From the NCBI GenBank assembly GCA_015680685.1, contig MNCI01004480.1:549162-571671 (forward strand): a stretch of 22,510 nucleotides of DNA. Direction: 5' to 3'. Shown here in pieces: positions 1 through 9,358 of the stretch (position 1 is its first letter; every line of letters starts with the position of its first letter). The notes under the pieces were generated by a model. That model worked only from the letters and a program-made list of their open reading frames with translations. It was not told the DNA's origin and did no database searches. The position numbers were made by a program, and so were the translations under genes. Source of the stretch: Gnetum montanum. Its lineage: Eukaryota; Streptophyta; Gnetopsida; Gnetales; Gnetaceae.

Positions 1-137
1 AGGTGGGAAGACAGCGAACTGCGACCTAAGGCTAACTATCTAGGTGCCACAACTAGTCCATTTGCGGAGTTCGACCGGATCATGCGTGCGACGCTCATTT
101 TGTATGGCTGAGTGTAGGGGTACCTCGCCACTCATCA
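1..137 (+). repeat. 3' tail of a family-1b LTR, truncated at window edge
   Basis: This matches the last ~140 bases of the two LTRs of the element at 15441-21510. Shared blocks include GGGAAGA.AG.GAACT, ATCTAG.TGCCACAACTAGTCC and the terminal GGGGTACCTCGCCACTCATCA. It ends in the same TCATCA terminus at 137. It keeps many CpG sites (for example around 84-93) where the other copies have TG or CA, which suggests a younger or less methylated copy. The rest of the element lies left of the window. Confidence 0.85.
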
Positions 138-141
138 TGTG

Positions 142-1025
142 TGATGAGTGGCGAGTACCCCTACGCCTAACCATACGAATCACTAAGAGTTCACGCGTGA
201 TCCAATTAAATGTCATGGACCCTTTTTCTTCTAGTACACTAGCCTTTAGAAACTGGAACTAGCCTTGACAATCATTCGTTGTCTTCCCAATTCCACTTGT
301 GATATGCAAAGGTACGGTTAAGTGCAACTAAGGCATATGATTTATATTATTTTCATGTTTTATGTTTTGGCTACTTAAAATAAAGGATGAAAAGAATGAA
401 GTAATTTAATTGCTAATTTAATCTAACTAGCTATACCTAACTAATCCTAACATAAGCATTCGTTCCCGCTTTCCATACACATCCTAAACACATTTAATGC
501 TACTAAATTACCAAACATTAAGTGTTACTAGGATTACCAAGCATCAAGGGTATGCTCAAAATGGTTGTACTTATGTGCTTAATTAATCACTACTTAATTT
601 GACTTAATTTAGCCTAATTAATTATTTAATTTCTTAAAGCATTAAAGGAAATTGCATAAAACATTAAATGCATAAATAAATAATTAATCTATTTCAAAGT
701 GTTGCAAGGTTTATCGAAAAGCTCTTCTTTATTACAGCATGCATTGCTGTGCTTAGGTACAACAATGCTCAAATAAAGATCCGTACACTCTTGGCTCCTA
801 CTGCAAGCACTCAGAAAAATATTCTAACTTTCAAATGATAAAATTATAAGAGCTTAGCTACAACTATGACAAGACATACCATAAACACAGTGAGTGAGCA
901 TGTATTTATAGGAAAAAATAGACCCTATGTTGACGGGGCCACGTTAATGGATCAAATCATGCATTAACTGGGCCTAGTCAATGAGGCCTAGTTGATGGGG
1001 CAAGTTGATGGGGCCTAGTTGATGC
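142..1025 (-). repeat. family-1a LTR, minus orientation
   Basis: Read on the minus strand this is a full-length LTR homologous to the one at 9359-10237. On the minus strand it has a TATAAATA box (plus 903-910), then CAAAGCTCTT/GTAGCTAAGCTCTT and AAAGTTAGAATATT blocks. A poly(A) signal AATAAAGA.GAGCTTT lies ~180 bases downstream of the TATA (plus ~721-733), followed by CACATAAGTACAACC and a GG.TACTCGCCACTCATCA end at 142. The U3 boundary near 1000-1025 is uncertain because no minus-strand polypurine tract lies beyond it; the LTR may be truncated there. It lies tail to tail with the fragment at 1-137, separated by TGTG. Confidence 0.85.
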
Positions 1026-1046
1026 AACCCAAAAATTCTATAAATA
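903..1046. promoter_or_regulatory. divergent promoter-like segment with tandem 14-bp units
   Basis: A minus-strand TATAAATA (903-910) and a plus-strand TATAAATA (1039-1046) face away from each other across ~130 bases. Between them are four tandem units of the type GGCCTAGTTGATGG at 971-984, 985-998, 999-1011 and 1012-1025, plus looser copies from ~929. The minus TATA is the core promoter of the LTR at 142-1025. The plus TATA precedes the dead ORF beginning at ~1168. Function as a promoter is inferred from position and motif only. Confidence 0.55.
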
Positions 1047-1167
1047 CCACCCAACACTTTGAAATTTTTTATCATTTGCTTCTTTTTCATTCAAAGCCCT
1101 CATCCACTGCGACTATTAAAAGACAAAACCTCCATTTTGTCATATTCCTTTAGATCTACCCCACAAA

Positions 1168-2785
1168 GATGACTAGGGCTCCATCATTTACAGTGATTTT
1201 GTCATAAATGGCCCACAAGATGATTGGAACATCCAAGGTTCCACATAAGAAACGTTCAAAAGGAAGTTCCAATTGTGCACCACCCTCTTACATGCCTTAG
1301 TTTTGTAGCATGATCACCCAGCATAGGTTAAACCACTACCATTATTTCTAAATTTTCTCTTTCTTTTCTAGCTTACAAACAACAAGCCTTGCTAGATTAT
1401 TTTAAGCTTTTGAACTAGAATACTTTCATTACCATGAATTTTCTAGTTCTTAAGGTATTGATTAGAAAGTTTTATTGTAATATTGTTGTTTTTGATGCTA
1501 TTGTTGGGGAATTCACATCCATGGTTGGGGGAATTTTTGTTGAGGTCTCTTCTCAGATTGTGAATGAATTCTAGGTATCTCTAATTTTGATGTCTTCCTA
1601 GTTACTAGTGAAATCATGCATGATATTTACACAAATGGTATAATTCCCATAGGGCATGATGAATTTTGTGATGTTTTGTTTAGCAGAGATATGTCCTTTA
1701 ATAGGGGTCATACTGAGAGAAGCAAGATGCCTCTTGATGCCTCCACTTTATTACTTATTGTTTTATATAACATCATGGTGAAAGGAGGTAGCTATAGTTA
1801 TTTGTTGCCATCCTAGGGTTTTGTACTCTATTGTCTTCTTACAGATTTACCATTGGATCTAAGACACACACTTTGCAGAGACATTTTGAGTCTCTATGCT
1901 AATGAGAGAATCTTGGGCACCCCTACCTCATCAGCTTGTTGATTCGCCATAGGGATGTATCTATTTTGAAGTTGCCTTTACTTAAAGGCAAGAGGAGTCT
2001 TAGCAAGTACATTGAGAAGAGGAGCACTTCTCATGTAGTAGAAGTAGGACCCAATACTAGATGTCCAAAACAAAATAAGGAAGCTTCTCCACAACTTAGA
2101 AGATCAAAATCCACAAGGACCTAGATCAGTTTGTCACTAAAGAAGCTTCTCTGATCCTTTGCATGAGCTATTAGGAAGCTTGGGAGGAACCTCTCTTGTG
2201 TAAGAGTTTAGATGCAGTTGGGATTCCACCTCTCTCCGATGGGTAGGTGTTTGAAGAGGTTACTACTCCTCTTATCTTTGATAGTGAGAAGGATGTTCTT
2301 GCTCCTCCATAGAATTCTTTAGTAGCTGGACCCTCACATATGTATGACTAAGGAATGGAGTCAGATTTAGAGCTAGAGGCACCCCTAATTGGTGTTCAAG
2401 GGGAGCATCATTCTTCCATGCAATAACTAGAGCACCATGATCTAGTCCCTCATAGTTACTTAGTTCTACTTCCTGCTGATGCTCCTAGCTCTATCGAGCA
2501 ATGGGATATGGAGAGCATTTTTGGGACCATGTCCAAATGGGTACCAGTATAGTAGCCTCAAACTTCATTAGCTTCACCAACTTCTACTTGGTTCCAAGTG
2601 AAGCTTCATCCCAAGTGGGTTCCCATGTAGTAGATTGAGTCTTCTGATGAGGATACCCAAAGATCCAACCTACCTAGCACTAGCAGTGATGATGAGGAGG
2701 AGGAGACTTATCATCCATCCAGAGCAGCAGCAAAATTTGATTATGATGATGCTATTGAGGTTAGTGATTGAGACCTCGGGTAGTT
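1168..2785 (+). pseudogene. decayed PF20167-like retroelement ORF, copy A (acidic C-terminus)
   Basis: No intact frame survives, but fragments join into one protein outline. An ATG at 1168 opens a short basic N-terminal piece with PHKKRSKGSS, broken by a stop. A frame at ~1450-1600 reads LIRKFYCNIVVFDA, then VGGIFVEVSSQIVNEF. This resembles the FYxN...VRGxxVxFS...IN pattern of the 'putative plant transposon protein' domain (PF20167). At ~1700-1965 come LLLIVLYNIM and PYLISLLIRHRDVSI, like the domain's late LLYAI and PSLITxLCRxxGV motifs. After a variable middle the frame ends at 2633-2785 in an acidic stretch with SSDEDTQRS and TSSDDEEEETYHPSRAAAKF, then a stop. A polypurine tract and LTR follow 450 bases later, so it is the internal ORF of a retroelement. 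The domain role is unknown to me. The PF20167 call is from motif memory; no profile search was possible. Confidence 0.55.
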
Positions 2786-3235
2786 GCTTAGTCTCTCTTT
2801 TTGATGCTCAAAAAGGAAGAGATATTTTTTTGGCTCTCAAATATGTGATTTTGGGACTTTGCACATATGTAACTGATGTGGTATGACAATTATAGATAAT
2901 TGTATTTTGATGTGGTTTTGAAAAGTATGGTATGTAACAGTTTGTAGAGGGTTATGGATAGATGGTGTGTTCTCCTTGTTCTCTTTGTGTGATCTACCTT
3001 TGCTATTTATTTTTTCCCTTTCCATGATTCATGTATCATTGAACCTCCATGCTTATCCTAATCCCTAGCTACCATAGGAATTTATATGTTTTAATGATTT
3101 TCTTAATATATTTTTATGCACTTTATTTCTATGCTTTATCCTTTTTGGTTATGTCCTAAAAGGGGGAGAAGTATCTTATGTGTTATTTTGTATTAGGATA
3201 AGACTAACCCATTTTCTTAAGTTTTGGACATTACT
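2786..3235 (+). other. 3' internal untranslated stretch of the copy-A element
   Basis: This AT-rich stretch lies between the acidic ORF end and the polypurine tract. Its end (CATTTTCTTAAGTTTTGGACAT, 3210-3231 region) closely matches the corresponding stretch before 12531, so the two elements share this 3' non-coding tail. I see no gene in it. Confidence 0.5.
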
Positions 3236-3249
3236 AAAAAGGGGAAGAT
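3236..3249 (+). promoter_or_regulatory. polypurine tract of family-2 element, copy A
   Basis: AAAAAGGGGAAGAT stands directly before the TG that opens the LTR at 3250. It corresponds to AAAAAGGGCGAGAT at 12531-12544. This arrangement is typical of the plus-strand primer of plant LTR retrotransposons and resembles Ty1/copia elements of the SIRE/Maximus type; that lineage link is inference. Confidence 0.75.
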
Positions 3250-4165
3250 TGTGAACCTTTTGGTATGTCAAAATGTTAATAAAAATGGAAGACAAGGTTG
3301 TTTGTGTGTGTGTGATTGTTGTGCTTGCAAGACAAAACCTTGGATCAAGCCAAGAATGTTTTCAGAAGTTTAATGAGTATGGACAAGGAACAAAGAATTC
3401 AGAACGTAAAGAAAGTTGAAGAAAGACGTCTCTGAGAAATAGTAGACATCTTGACAAAATTGAAGGAAACTCAGGCAAAGACATTTTCAAGAAATAATAA
3501 ATGTCTTTCCTCAGGGAAAGATGTCTTGAACAAACAAAGACATCTTCATAGAATGTAGGCTAGTTTTAGAAAGATGTCTTTTACTAGACAAAGACATCTT
3601 CCCAAAATGGAGATTTTAGAAAGATGTCTTTCCTATAGAAAGTTGTCTTCTTAGAATAGAGGGCACATATAGAAAGATGTCTCAGACACGAAGAAGACAT
3701 CTTTCATGACTGTTAACTTGCCATTGCATGAGTTCCAATATGGATTTGGAAACATGGTAGCTATAAGAAGACATCATATGCATTGGGAAATGTAAAAGAT
3801 CTTGTACTATCATTGTCAAATCATTTATCATTCATTGTGAACCTTGTTGCTCCTCATTGTATTATCATTTGTCCATTGTAAAAGTTTGCTGTACCTCAAA
3901 GTACACGAATCAGTAAACTAAGTTGCATTCATCCTTTGTAATTGTTGTTCTCACTTGTTGCCTTGCTGGGTTGATGTGCTTCTTGCGGGAAGGTATCTTG
4001 CTTGAGCATGTTGGGATCCTACGGGATTGAGTGGTTGGTGTTGTAGCATGACACTCTTGAGGGGAGCTCAAGATTGTAAAGGTTGTGGAAGCCTAGAAAC
4101 CACATTTCAAGTCTGACAGAACCTTGCAGGGTTGAGTAGTTGATCAATATCCAAGAAGCAAAATC
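3250..4165 (+). repeat. family-2 LTR, copy A (3' LTR)
   Basis: It opens TGTGAACCTTTTGGTATGTC right after a polypurine tract and is homologous over most of its length to 12545-13440. Shared blocks include TTTTGGTATGTCAAAA, a short-hairpin region, a TATAAGAAG/TATAAGTAA box (~3762), TTGATGTGCT, GGGATTGAGTGGTT and GAGCTCAA.ATTGTAAAGGTTGTGGA. The right end is set where similarity to the other copy fades; the true CA end and a target duplication could not be fixed. A 5' LTR partner is absent upstream, so the element is truncated or was inserted into. Confidence 0.7.
3424..3702. repeat. array of alternating AGATGTCT / AGACATCT hairpin arms
   Basis: The 8-mer AGATGTCT occurs at 3519, 3572, 3622 and 3675. 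Its reverse complement AGACATCT occurs at 3444, 3538, 3592 and 3695, and AGACGTCT, a palindrome, at 3424. Near copies lie at 3478, 3501, 3641 and 3769. The best pair is AAGATGTCTTT (3571-3581) with AAAGACATCTT (3590-3600), a perfect 11-bp stem with an 8-base loop. The same arrangement recurs at 12824-12959 in the other family-2 LTR. Confidence 0.8.
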
Positions 4166-4865
4166 TTTCCTAGAACCAAGACAAGCTAGTGCAATTACTA
4201 CCTCATCGAATGGACAACCAAGCTTTGTATTCTGCATCTCATCCTTTCAACTCAGTCATGAGGGAGATGGCCATCCATGATAACCACACACATGGCTCCT
4301 CAGTTTTTCACTTTTTGTTTTACTTATTTTTCTTTTACACTTTTCTGATTTTTACCTCTTTTTCATTTTTTGTTCTATTGATCTTCTTAATTTTTTGTTT
4401 TACAAGATTGGTAGTATGTTTTATCTTTCTCAAATATTTTATACTATATTTTACTTTATTTTTTATGTGTGACATTTCATCATTTTTGCTAATAAAACTG
4501 CTTTATTACCACATGACATAGTGCCAATGTTGCTATTTACTACTGGTGGTTTATGTTTAATGTTGTGATTATTAATGTCTGGTTTCTATTTTTGAATTCT
4601 AATGTCTAATGACTAAGACATGGTTTATTCGTCCTGGAATAGGCAGTGAGTCCACATCATCCACCCATATGGTTTTCCTTGTTTTGCAAGTTCAAGGTAC
4701 ATTTCATTAAACAAACTTTTAATTAATTTGTGACCTTGGTAGTTTCCAAAATTAGGAAGGATTCAAAGGTTTTCATAGGATGTGACCTCAACAGAACCCA
4801 TTACTCTTTGTGCTTTTCTACTTACTTACGTACTTCAGTGTTTTCATTGACTTCTTAGCATTCTA
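4166..4865. other. T-rich intergenic stretch
   Basis: A pyrimidine-heavy block (about 4300-4480, long runs of T with scattered C) is followed by ordinary AT-rich sequence. The 110-codon frame here translates to a Phe/Leu-rich low-complexity peptide that the T-richness alone explains. I see no gene or repeat partner elsewhere in the window. Confidence 0.4.
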
Positions 4866-4866
4866 T

Positions 4867-5026
4867 GTCCATCAATAAAATGAAGTCAAAAAAGTCTTTG
4901 CATGGTATGGTTTCCATCCAAACAGAAAATAAAAACATGATTGTAATTCAAAGCACATCCCGTAGACAAATAAATAGGCTACAAGCACTGGTTATGGAAC
5001 TAGAAAGACATGTTACCCATGCTTGA
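4867..5026 (+). pseudogene. short coding remnant, possibly retroelement gag N-terminus
   Basis: An ATG-initiated frame of ~53 codons reads MSINKMKSKKSLHGM at the start and ends in a helical heptad-like piece, RQINRLQALVMELERHV, before a TGA. Basic start plus a coiled-coil-like end recalls the N-terminus of plant retrotransposon gag proteins. That is a weak resemblance; no conserved motif confirms it and the downstream sequence quickly fills with stops. Confidence 0.25.
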
Positions 5027-5763
5027 AGTTCCCCTCTAACTAAGGCCCTCTCTCACCTTCTACTTCTCTTTATGGAATGATGGTCATTTTGAGGGAGCAC
5101 TCTTGTGTCTTGAGGGGGTGCATTGGTCTTGGAGTGGTGATGTGAAGTCACTAAAAGAGGTTGATTTTCATCTAGATTAAGGATGGATCTTCTTAGGTCA
5201 TTTTAAACATAAACTCCACAAGGGACTTCTTCTAACCTCGATTCAGGATCCTATCCCACCTTCTCAGTCATCCATCTATGTTACCTGTAATTCACTTCAC
5301 TATTAGGCTCTATGTTATGCACGATGTCTTAGTTTGATATGTCAAAATTCTTAGATAAATTCTTCTAGGTGGATCCTTAACTTTTCATTATCATTAAATC
5401 AACTATGGAACCCACGAACTCCTTAGTTGAGGATATGCAAGGGCAAAAAGGGCAAGTGCCTACTATGGGGAGGACCCACTTGCATATCCCTTGGTTTAGA
5501 TAGTTAAGTTGCTTACCTTAGACATTTCTACAATCCTATCTTTCATGTGCTCCATTGTACATCTAGCTATGTGTTCCTTAAAACCTTCATAAAAGTTTAT
5601 TCAACAAACATTTTCTCAATTTTCTGAATTTTCTAAGCTCCAACATCCTCTTCTACTATTTTCATTATGTTCATGAATATTTGGACTTCCATTTGACTCC
5701 AATTTCACTCAAAAACTTCTTGTATTTTTGAATTTTAACCAAAGTCAATGGTGATCAACAACC
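5027..5763. other. unassigned AT-rich stretch with one inverted repeat
   Basis: No frame of note. The one clear structure is an 11-bp perfect inverted repeat: GGATATGCAAG at 5431-5441 and CTTGCATATCC at 5479-5489, separated by 37 bases. GCAAGTG and CACTTGC near its inner edge could pair in a slipped register. The repeat may be a trace of a small hairpin element, but nothing else supports that. Confidence 0.4.
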
Positions 5764-5840
5764 ACATCAACTAGGCCTTGTCAACACAGTTGACCCCGTC
5801 GACTAGGCCCTATCGATGCATGCTAAAAATCCTATAAATA
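5764..5840 (+). promoter_or_regulatory. promoter-like segment: GACTAGGCCC motif units plus TATAAATA
   Basis: CATCAACTAGGCC (5764) and GTCGACTAGGCCCTATCGATG (~5798) are variants of the U3 motif seen at 971-1025. They precede CCTATAAATACC, with the TATAAATA box at 5833-5840. About 145 bases downstream, ACTAAAG|GTAAGC at 5988 could be a splice donor ending a leader exon. It stands upstream of the dead ORF at ~6620-9130, as the 1039 TATA stands upstream of copy A. Promoter activity and the splice site are inferred. Confidence 0.45.
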
Positions 5841-6619
5841 CCATTGAGAACTTTCACATGTTGACCATTTTCTTCACAATAAGAGGGTATTTTTTGCCAT
5901 TTTTTAGAGCCCAACACCTTCAAGAGCCCATAACTTTCCAACAATTTCTCCAAATCAATCCATTCTTCAATCCTGCATCTACTAAAGGTAAGCTCTTTGT
6001 CGTGGTGGCCACAAACCTTAAGGTTTTTGAGGAAATGTTTTAAAAACTATTCTAACTCCCCCAATGGATTAATGAATAAAATGATACAAAATCATCAATT
6101 ATTGAGAGTTAACCCTTTCAACATCCTCTAGTATTAACATTAAAAACACAATAAAATAATGATTAAAATTGATTAAATCAACCATAATCACAACCTAGCC
6201 AAGTGTAACTTTCCCAAGGAGATAAGGTCTCACAAATTGTTTCAGGTTATACATAAATTTCTAAACCATGGTCATGTTGTGATTATAGATAGTGTAAAGA
6301 CTAAAATGACCACAAGAGAGAGAACCATCTCAACTAAGGAAGAAACAACCCAGAACTAGAAGGGGCTAATAAGAATATGCCTAGGAACTTGTAGTGGAAA
6401 CCCATGCAATGAGACCTCTTCGAGAAGAAACTAAAGTGGAATCTGTTCGATAGATTGTCAAAGAAGAAGTCACAACAAAACAATCATAGCGTGGGGAGGC
6501 ACCAAGACCCATACTGAGACTTGAGGTCACATTAACACAAGCATACTTGACAAAATCAGGGCTCATAATGTTCAATGCTTAATCCTCTAAGAACTAAACT
6601 TTGGTCCATTATTAGAGCA
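5841..6619 (+). other. 5' leader-like region of the second PF20167-like element
   Basis: The stretch following the TATA box is CA/CT-rich to about 5988, like a plant 5' leader. It is followed by AT-rich sequence and, from ~6300, basic and Ser/Thr-rich coding-like scraps (for example MTTRERTISTKEE at ~6306) broken by stops. I could not join them into a domain. Confidence 0.35.
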
Positions 6620-9130
6620 TGCTCCAACAGAGGTGAAAACACAATTGCAAACCTATCCAATGTGGCTAATCATCACTTCCAGTGGGGAGTTGTACATGGA
6701 AGAGACATACCTCTTCTAGAATAATAGAAGGGTAGGATCAATGGTGAAAATCAAGGACATTCAAGTATCCTACTCAGCTAAAGGTATCACATAGGCTATT
6801 AGGTTTCCTAATTCTAGGACATAACTAGTAGAGCTATCTACTCAAGCTAACCATGAGATAAAAAGAAGTAGACCTAGTGGTGTTACAGGATCAACTATAA
6901 AGAGTTCAGTGCACTCACACTGGTGGAATGTGTATACTTCAAAATAGTAGCCTATCACCTCAATTCGATGGTGAGGCCTAGTAAGGTGACTACCTTTTCC
7001 ACCTAAGAATGTGCCACTCTAAGCAAGAGATTTCTAGAAAACCTTCCATAATTGATCTACTTAGAGATTAAGAAGCATTTTTAAAAAATAAATGTGGAAG
7101 GAAAACCCTACCTTTTCCATGCCTCACCAGAAAACTTTGCAAAAGGGCTGGGATCATCTGTTATGCTAATGACATGCCCAAGCATACTCTTGTAGCCTCA
7201 TGGTTTGAAATGATGAAGGACAAGATACCTACTGTGTCTAAAGAAGAGGAGTAGAAACCACCACCTCCACTACTTACTCAAGAAACAATGCCAAAGGCCC
7301 ATGTAGCCGTTGAGCACTTGCATGAAATCCAAGAATAGCCCTTTCATAAGCATGTGAAAAAAGAAGGAATAAGTGGTGGAGACCCATCTATCTATTGACC
7401 TATGATGAGTCACCTTAATGAGGTAGCTTGAACAATTAGCCAGGTGGAAAGAGGTGGACTGATATTCTCTACCCAACAAACACAGCTACCTATGAGATCG
7501 AATCCTAATGCCTGAGAGGTAACAATGTCTTTATTTCAATATCATTTATTTTCACAAATCTCTAGGAATTTTTCTTTCTTTTTAGTGTGCTTGGAGTAGG
7601 ATGAGGGGACAACTATATTGGTGATGTGGCACCAAAGGTAGGAAGTTGATGCAGAAGTAGTTGTTGACTGAATTGTAGAGGTACTTAATGCATCCACAAC
7701 ATCTGTACCAAACATATCTGCACTTCAAGATGTGCATACATCCATGGGAATGGTCAATGGAAGATTTAGTATAGCCTAGCATGAAGAATTTTTGGATCAA
7801 CTGGTGGGGATTGGACAATCAATTTTAGACATTTTTAACTTTTTGGACAACATTACTATAACCCAATCGAAGCTGCTTGAAGCAAAGGGTAAGTGCATCA
7901 TCCTAGAAGGGTAACTTGAAATGAATCAAGCATAAAACTAATGCTTAGCCATGGAAGTTGCTAAACTATGTGCCCATTTTGTTGATCTTGCACTCCTTAT
8001 CCCAACAATAACCAGAGATGAAGCTTTTCAGCAACTTCAAGAATAATTAAAACAAGCTAAGGAAGAAATAGTAATTACCATCTTCAACGAATCCATAGTA
8101 GAAGAAAAACCTACTTGGTTTAGAAGTACCAAGAAAATGAAACACTGATTGCTAAAACTCATTACCTACATAATGTTGATGCACAAAAATAATAGATGCA
8201 GGAATTCATTCATTAACAACAAGAATAACTCACCAAGGTAAACACAGAATTGAGGAGAATCGTAATCTATCTATAGAGAAAGTTTGAGCATTATACCAAA
8301 AATTTTTCATTGAGATTGCTACCTATAAAAATGAGCCTCTCAAATTTAAAAGAGTCAAGAATCACTATAGAGACCAGGTTGGCTTGTAGAAGGAAGTGAA
8401 TGATAAGCATATCCAAATGGCTAAAACAAAAGTAAATGAGGCCCTCCAGCAACTCCAATAAGGAAAAGAGATGTGGTATCCCATCATTGATGGATTAGAC
8501 GCTTACAATAAAGTGGAGATCCACCAAAAGAAGTTGTAAATCTAAGAAATGATAAAGTATGTGAAATTGGCCAATCTCTAATATGTGAACCTAGTAATGC
8601 TAACTGTTGAATGACTATGGTTAGAACTTGAAAAGCAAGTTTCCTACTTGTACTTATTGTATGGGGCCTATTTCAAGTACCACATGGACACCAAGTAAAA
8701 TCTTGAGTTGGAAAATGCTGAACTCAAAGTTCTCAAGGCATGATTTGCCAATCAATGAGCAATTGCTGAGAACCTAGCCAGGAGAATGAATGATAACTAC
8801 AAGTTACAAAACATAGTTAGGATGTTTGATGTTGAATGTAAGCAATTTTCTGCCTAGTTCATTAATGTGAAGAAGCTATTTCTAGTAATTCCCTATCCTT
8901 GGGATGTGCCTGTTTCAACCTACATTGGTGAAGCTACATGGACTATGCATGATCCCAAGAGTAAGAAGGAAAAACGAAAAGCATTGTTGGATGCTTTTGG
9001 CCTCCCATTAGAAGTTGCAGCAATAGCAAGACAACCATAGCCACCTCAACCACTGTACATGCCTAAAGCCTGCGAAGGTCCTTTAGATCCTCAAAGACCT
9101 CCACCACCTGGGACTATCTAATCTTCTCAA
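6620..9130 (+). pseudogene. decayed PF20167-like ORF with long coiled-coil C-terminal part
   Basis: Several frameshifts and dozens of stops break this frame, but long pieces read well. At ~6640-6720: TIANLSNVANHHFQWGVVHG followed by RDIPLLE, like the ANL...VRGxxI part of the PF20167 'putative plant transposon protein' domain. At ~6910: SVHSHWWN. At ~7100-7190: LPFPCLTRKLCKRAGI, a very good match to that domain's LPFPSLITxLCRRAGV hallmark. Then come a Pro-rich linker (KPPPPLLTQ, ~7258) and, from ~7740 to 8870, a charged helical region (for example FQQLQE, EEFLDQLVGIG, LTKVNTELRR, LELENAELKVLK) that looks like a coiled coil. The C-terminus (~8880-9110) has PYPWDVPVSTYIGEATW, KSKKEKRKALLDAF and a Pro-rich end. 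The polypurine tract and LTR at 9359 follow, so this is a retroelement internal ORF with no visible pol. The function of the family is unknown to me. Confidence 0.6.
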
Positions 9131-9346
9131 CCAACTTCATGCCATTAGAGGATGTGCTCTCCAAGTTTGCAGAGTCATGTCACGGTATTCAATTTTTTGT
9201 CATAAACACCATAATTTTTTTGTAATGTGTTGATTTATACACTCAGGAACTTAGTTTTGTCAAGTCAGTTTGTTGAGCCTAGAGTCAATTAATAATCCCA
9301 TACCTTCCTAATTTTGTAAAGAAACTTAAGGATGAGTTTTCATTTA

Positions 9347-9358
9347 GTCGTGGGGGTA
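9347..9358 (+). promoter_or_regulatory. polypurine tract before family-1a LTR
   Basis: AGTCGTGGGGGTA ends at the start of the LTR and aligns with CAGTTGTGGGGATA before 20552. The preceding block (AAGGATGAGTTTTCATTTAGT) also matches AAGGATGAGCTTTTACTCAG there, so the two elements share their 3' internal end and this LTR is a 3' LTR. Confidence 0.7.

Noticed and set aside
44-262. 72-codon ORF at the left edge
   Set aside because: It runs across the tail-to-tail LTR palindrome, so it reads both LTR ends and cannot be a gene.
3424-3702. CRISPR-like array of short repeats
   Set aside because: The repeats are 8-11 bases in alternating orientation with irregular spacing, inside a plant LTR; there is no constant spacer length or cas gene.
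4189-4521. 110-codon plus-strand ORF rich in Phe and Leu, membrane-protein-like
   Set aside because: It is a translation of a T-rich low-complexity tract; the peptide has no motif and no codon structure.
5988-5993. Splice donor GTAAGC as evidence of a host gene with introns
   Set aside because: One donor-like site with no matching coding exon is not enough; it fits at most a retroelement leader intron.
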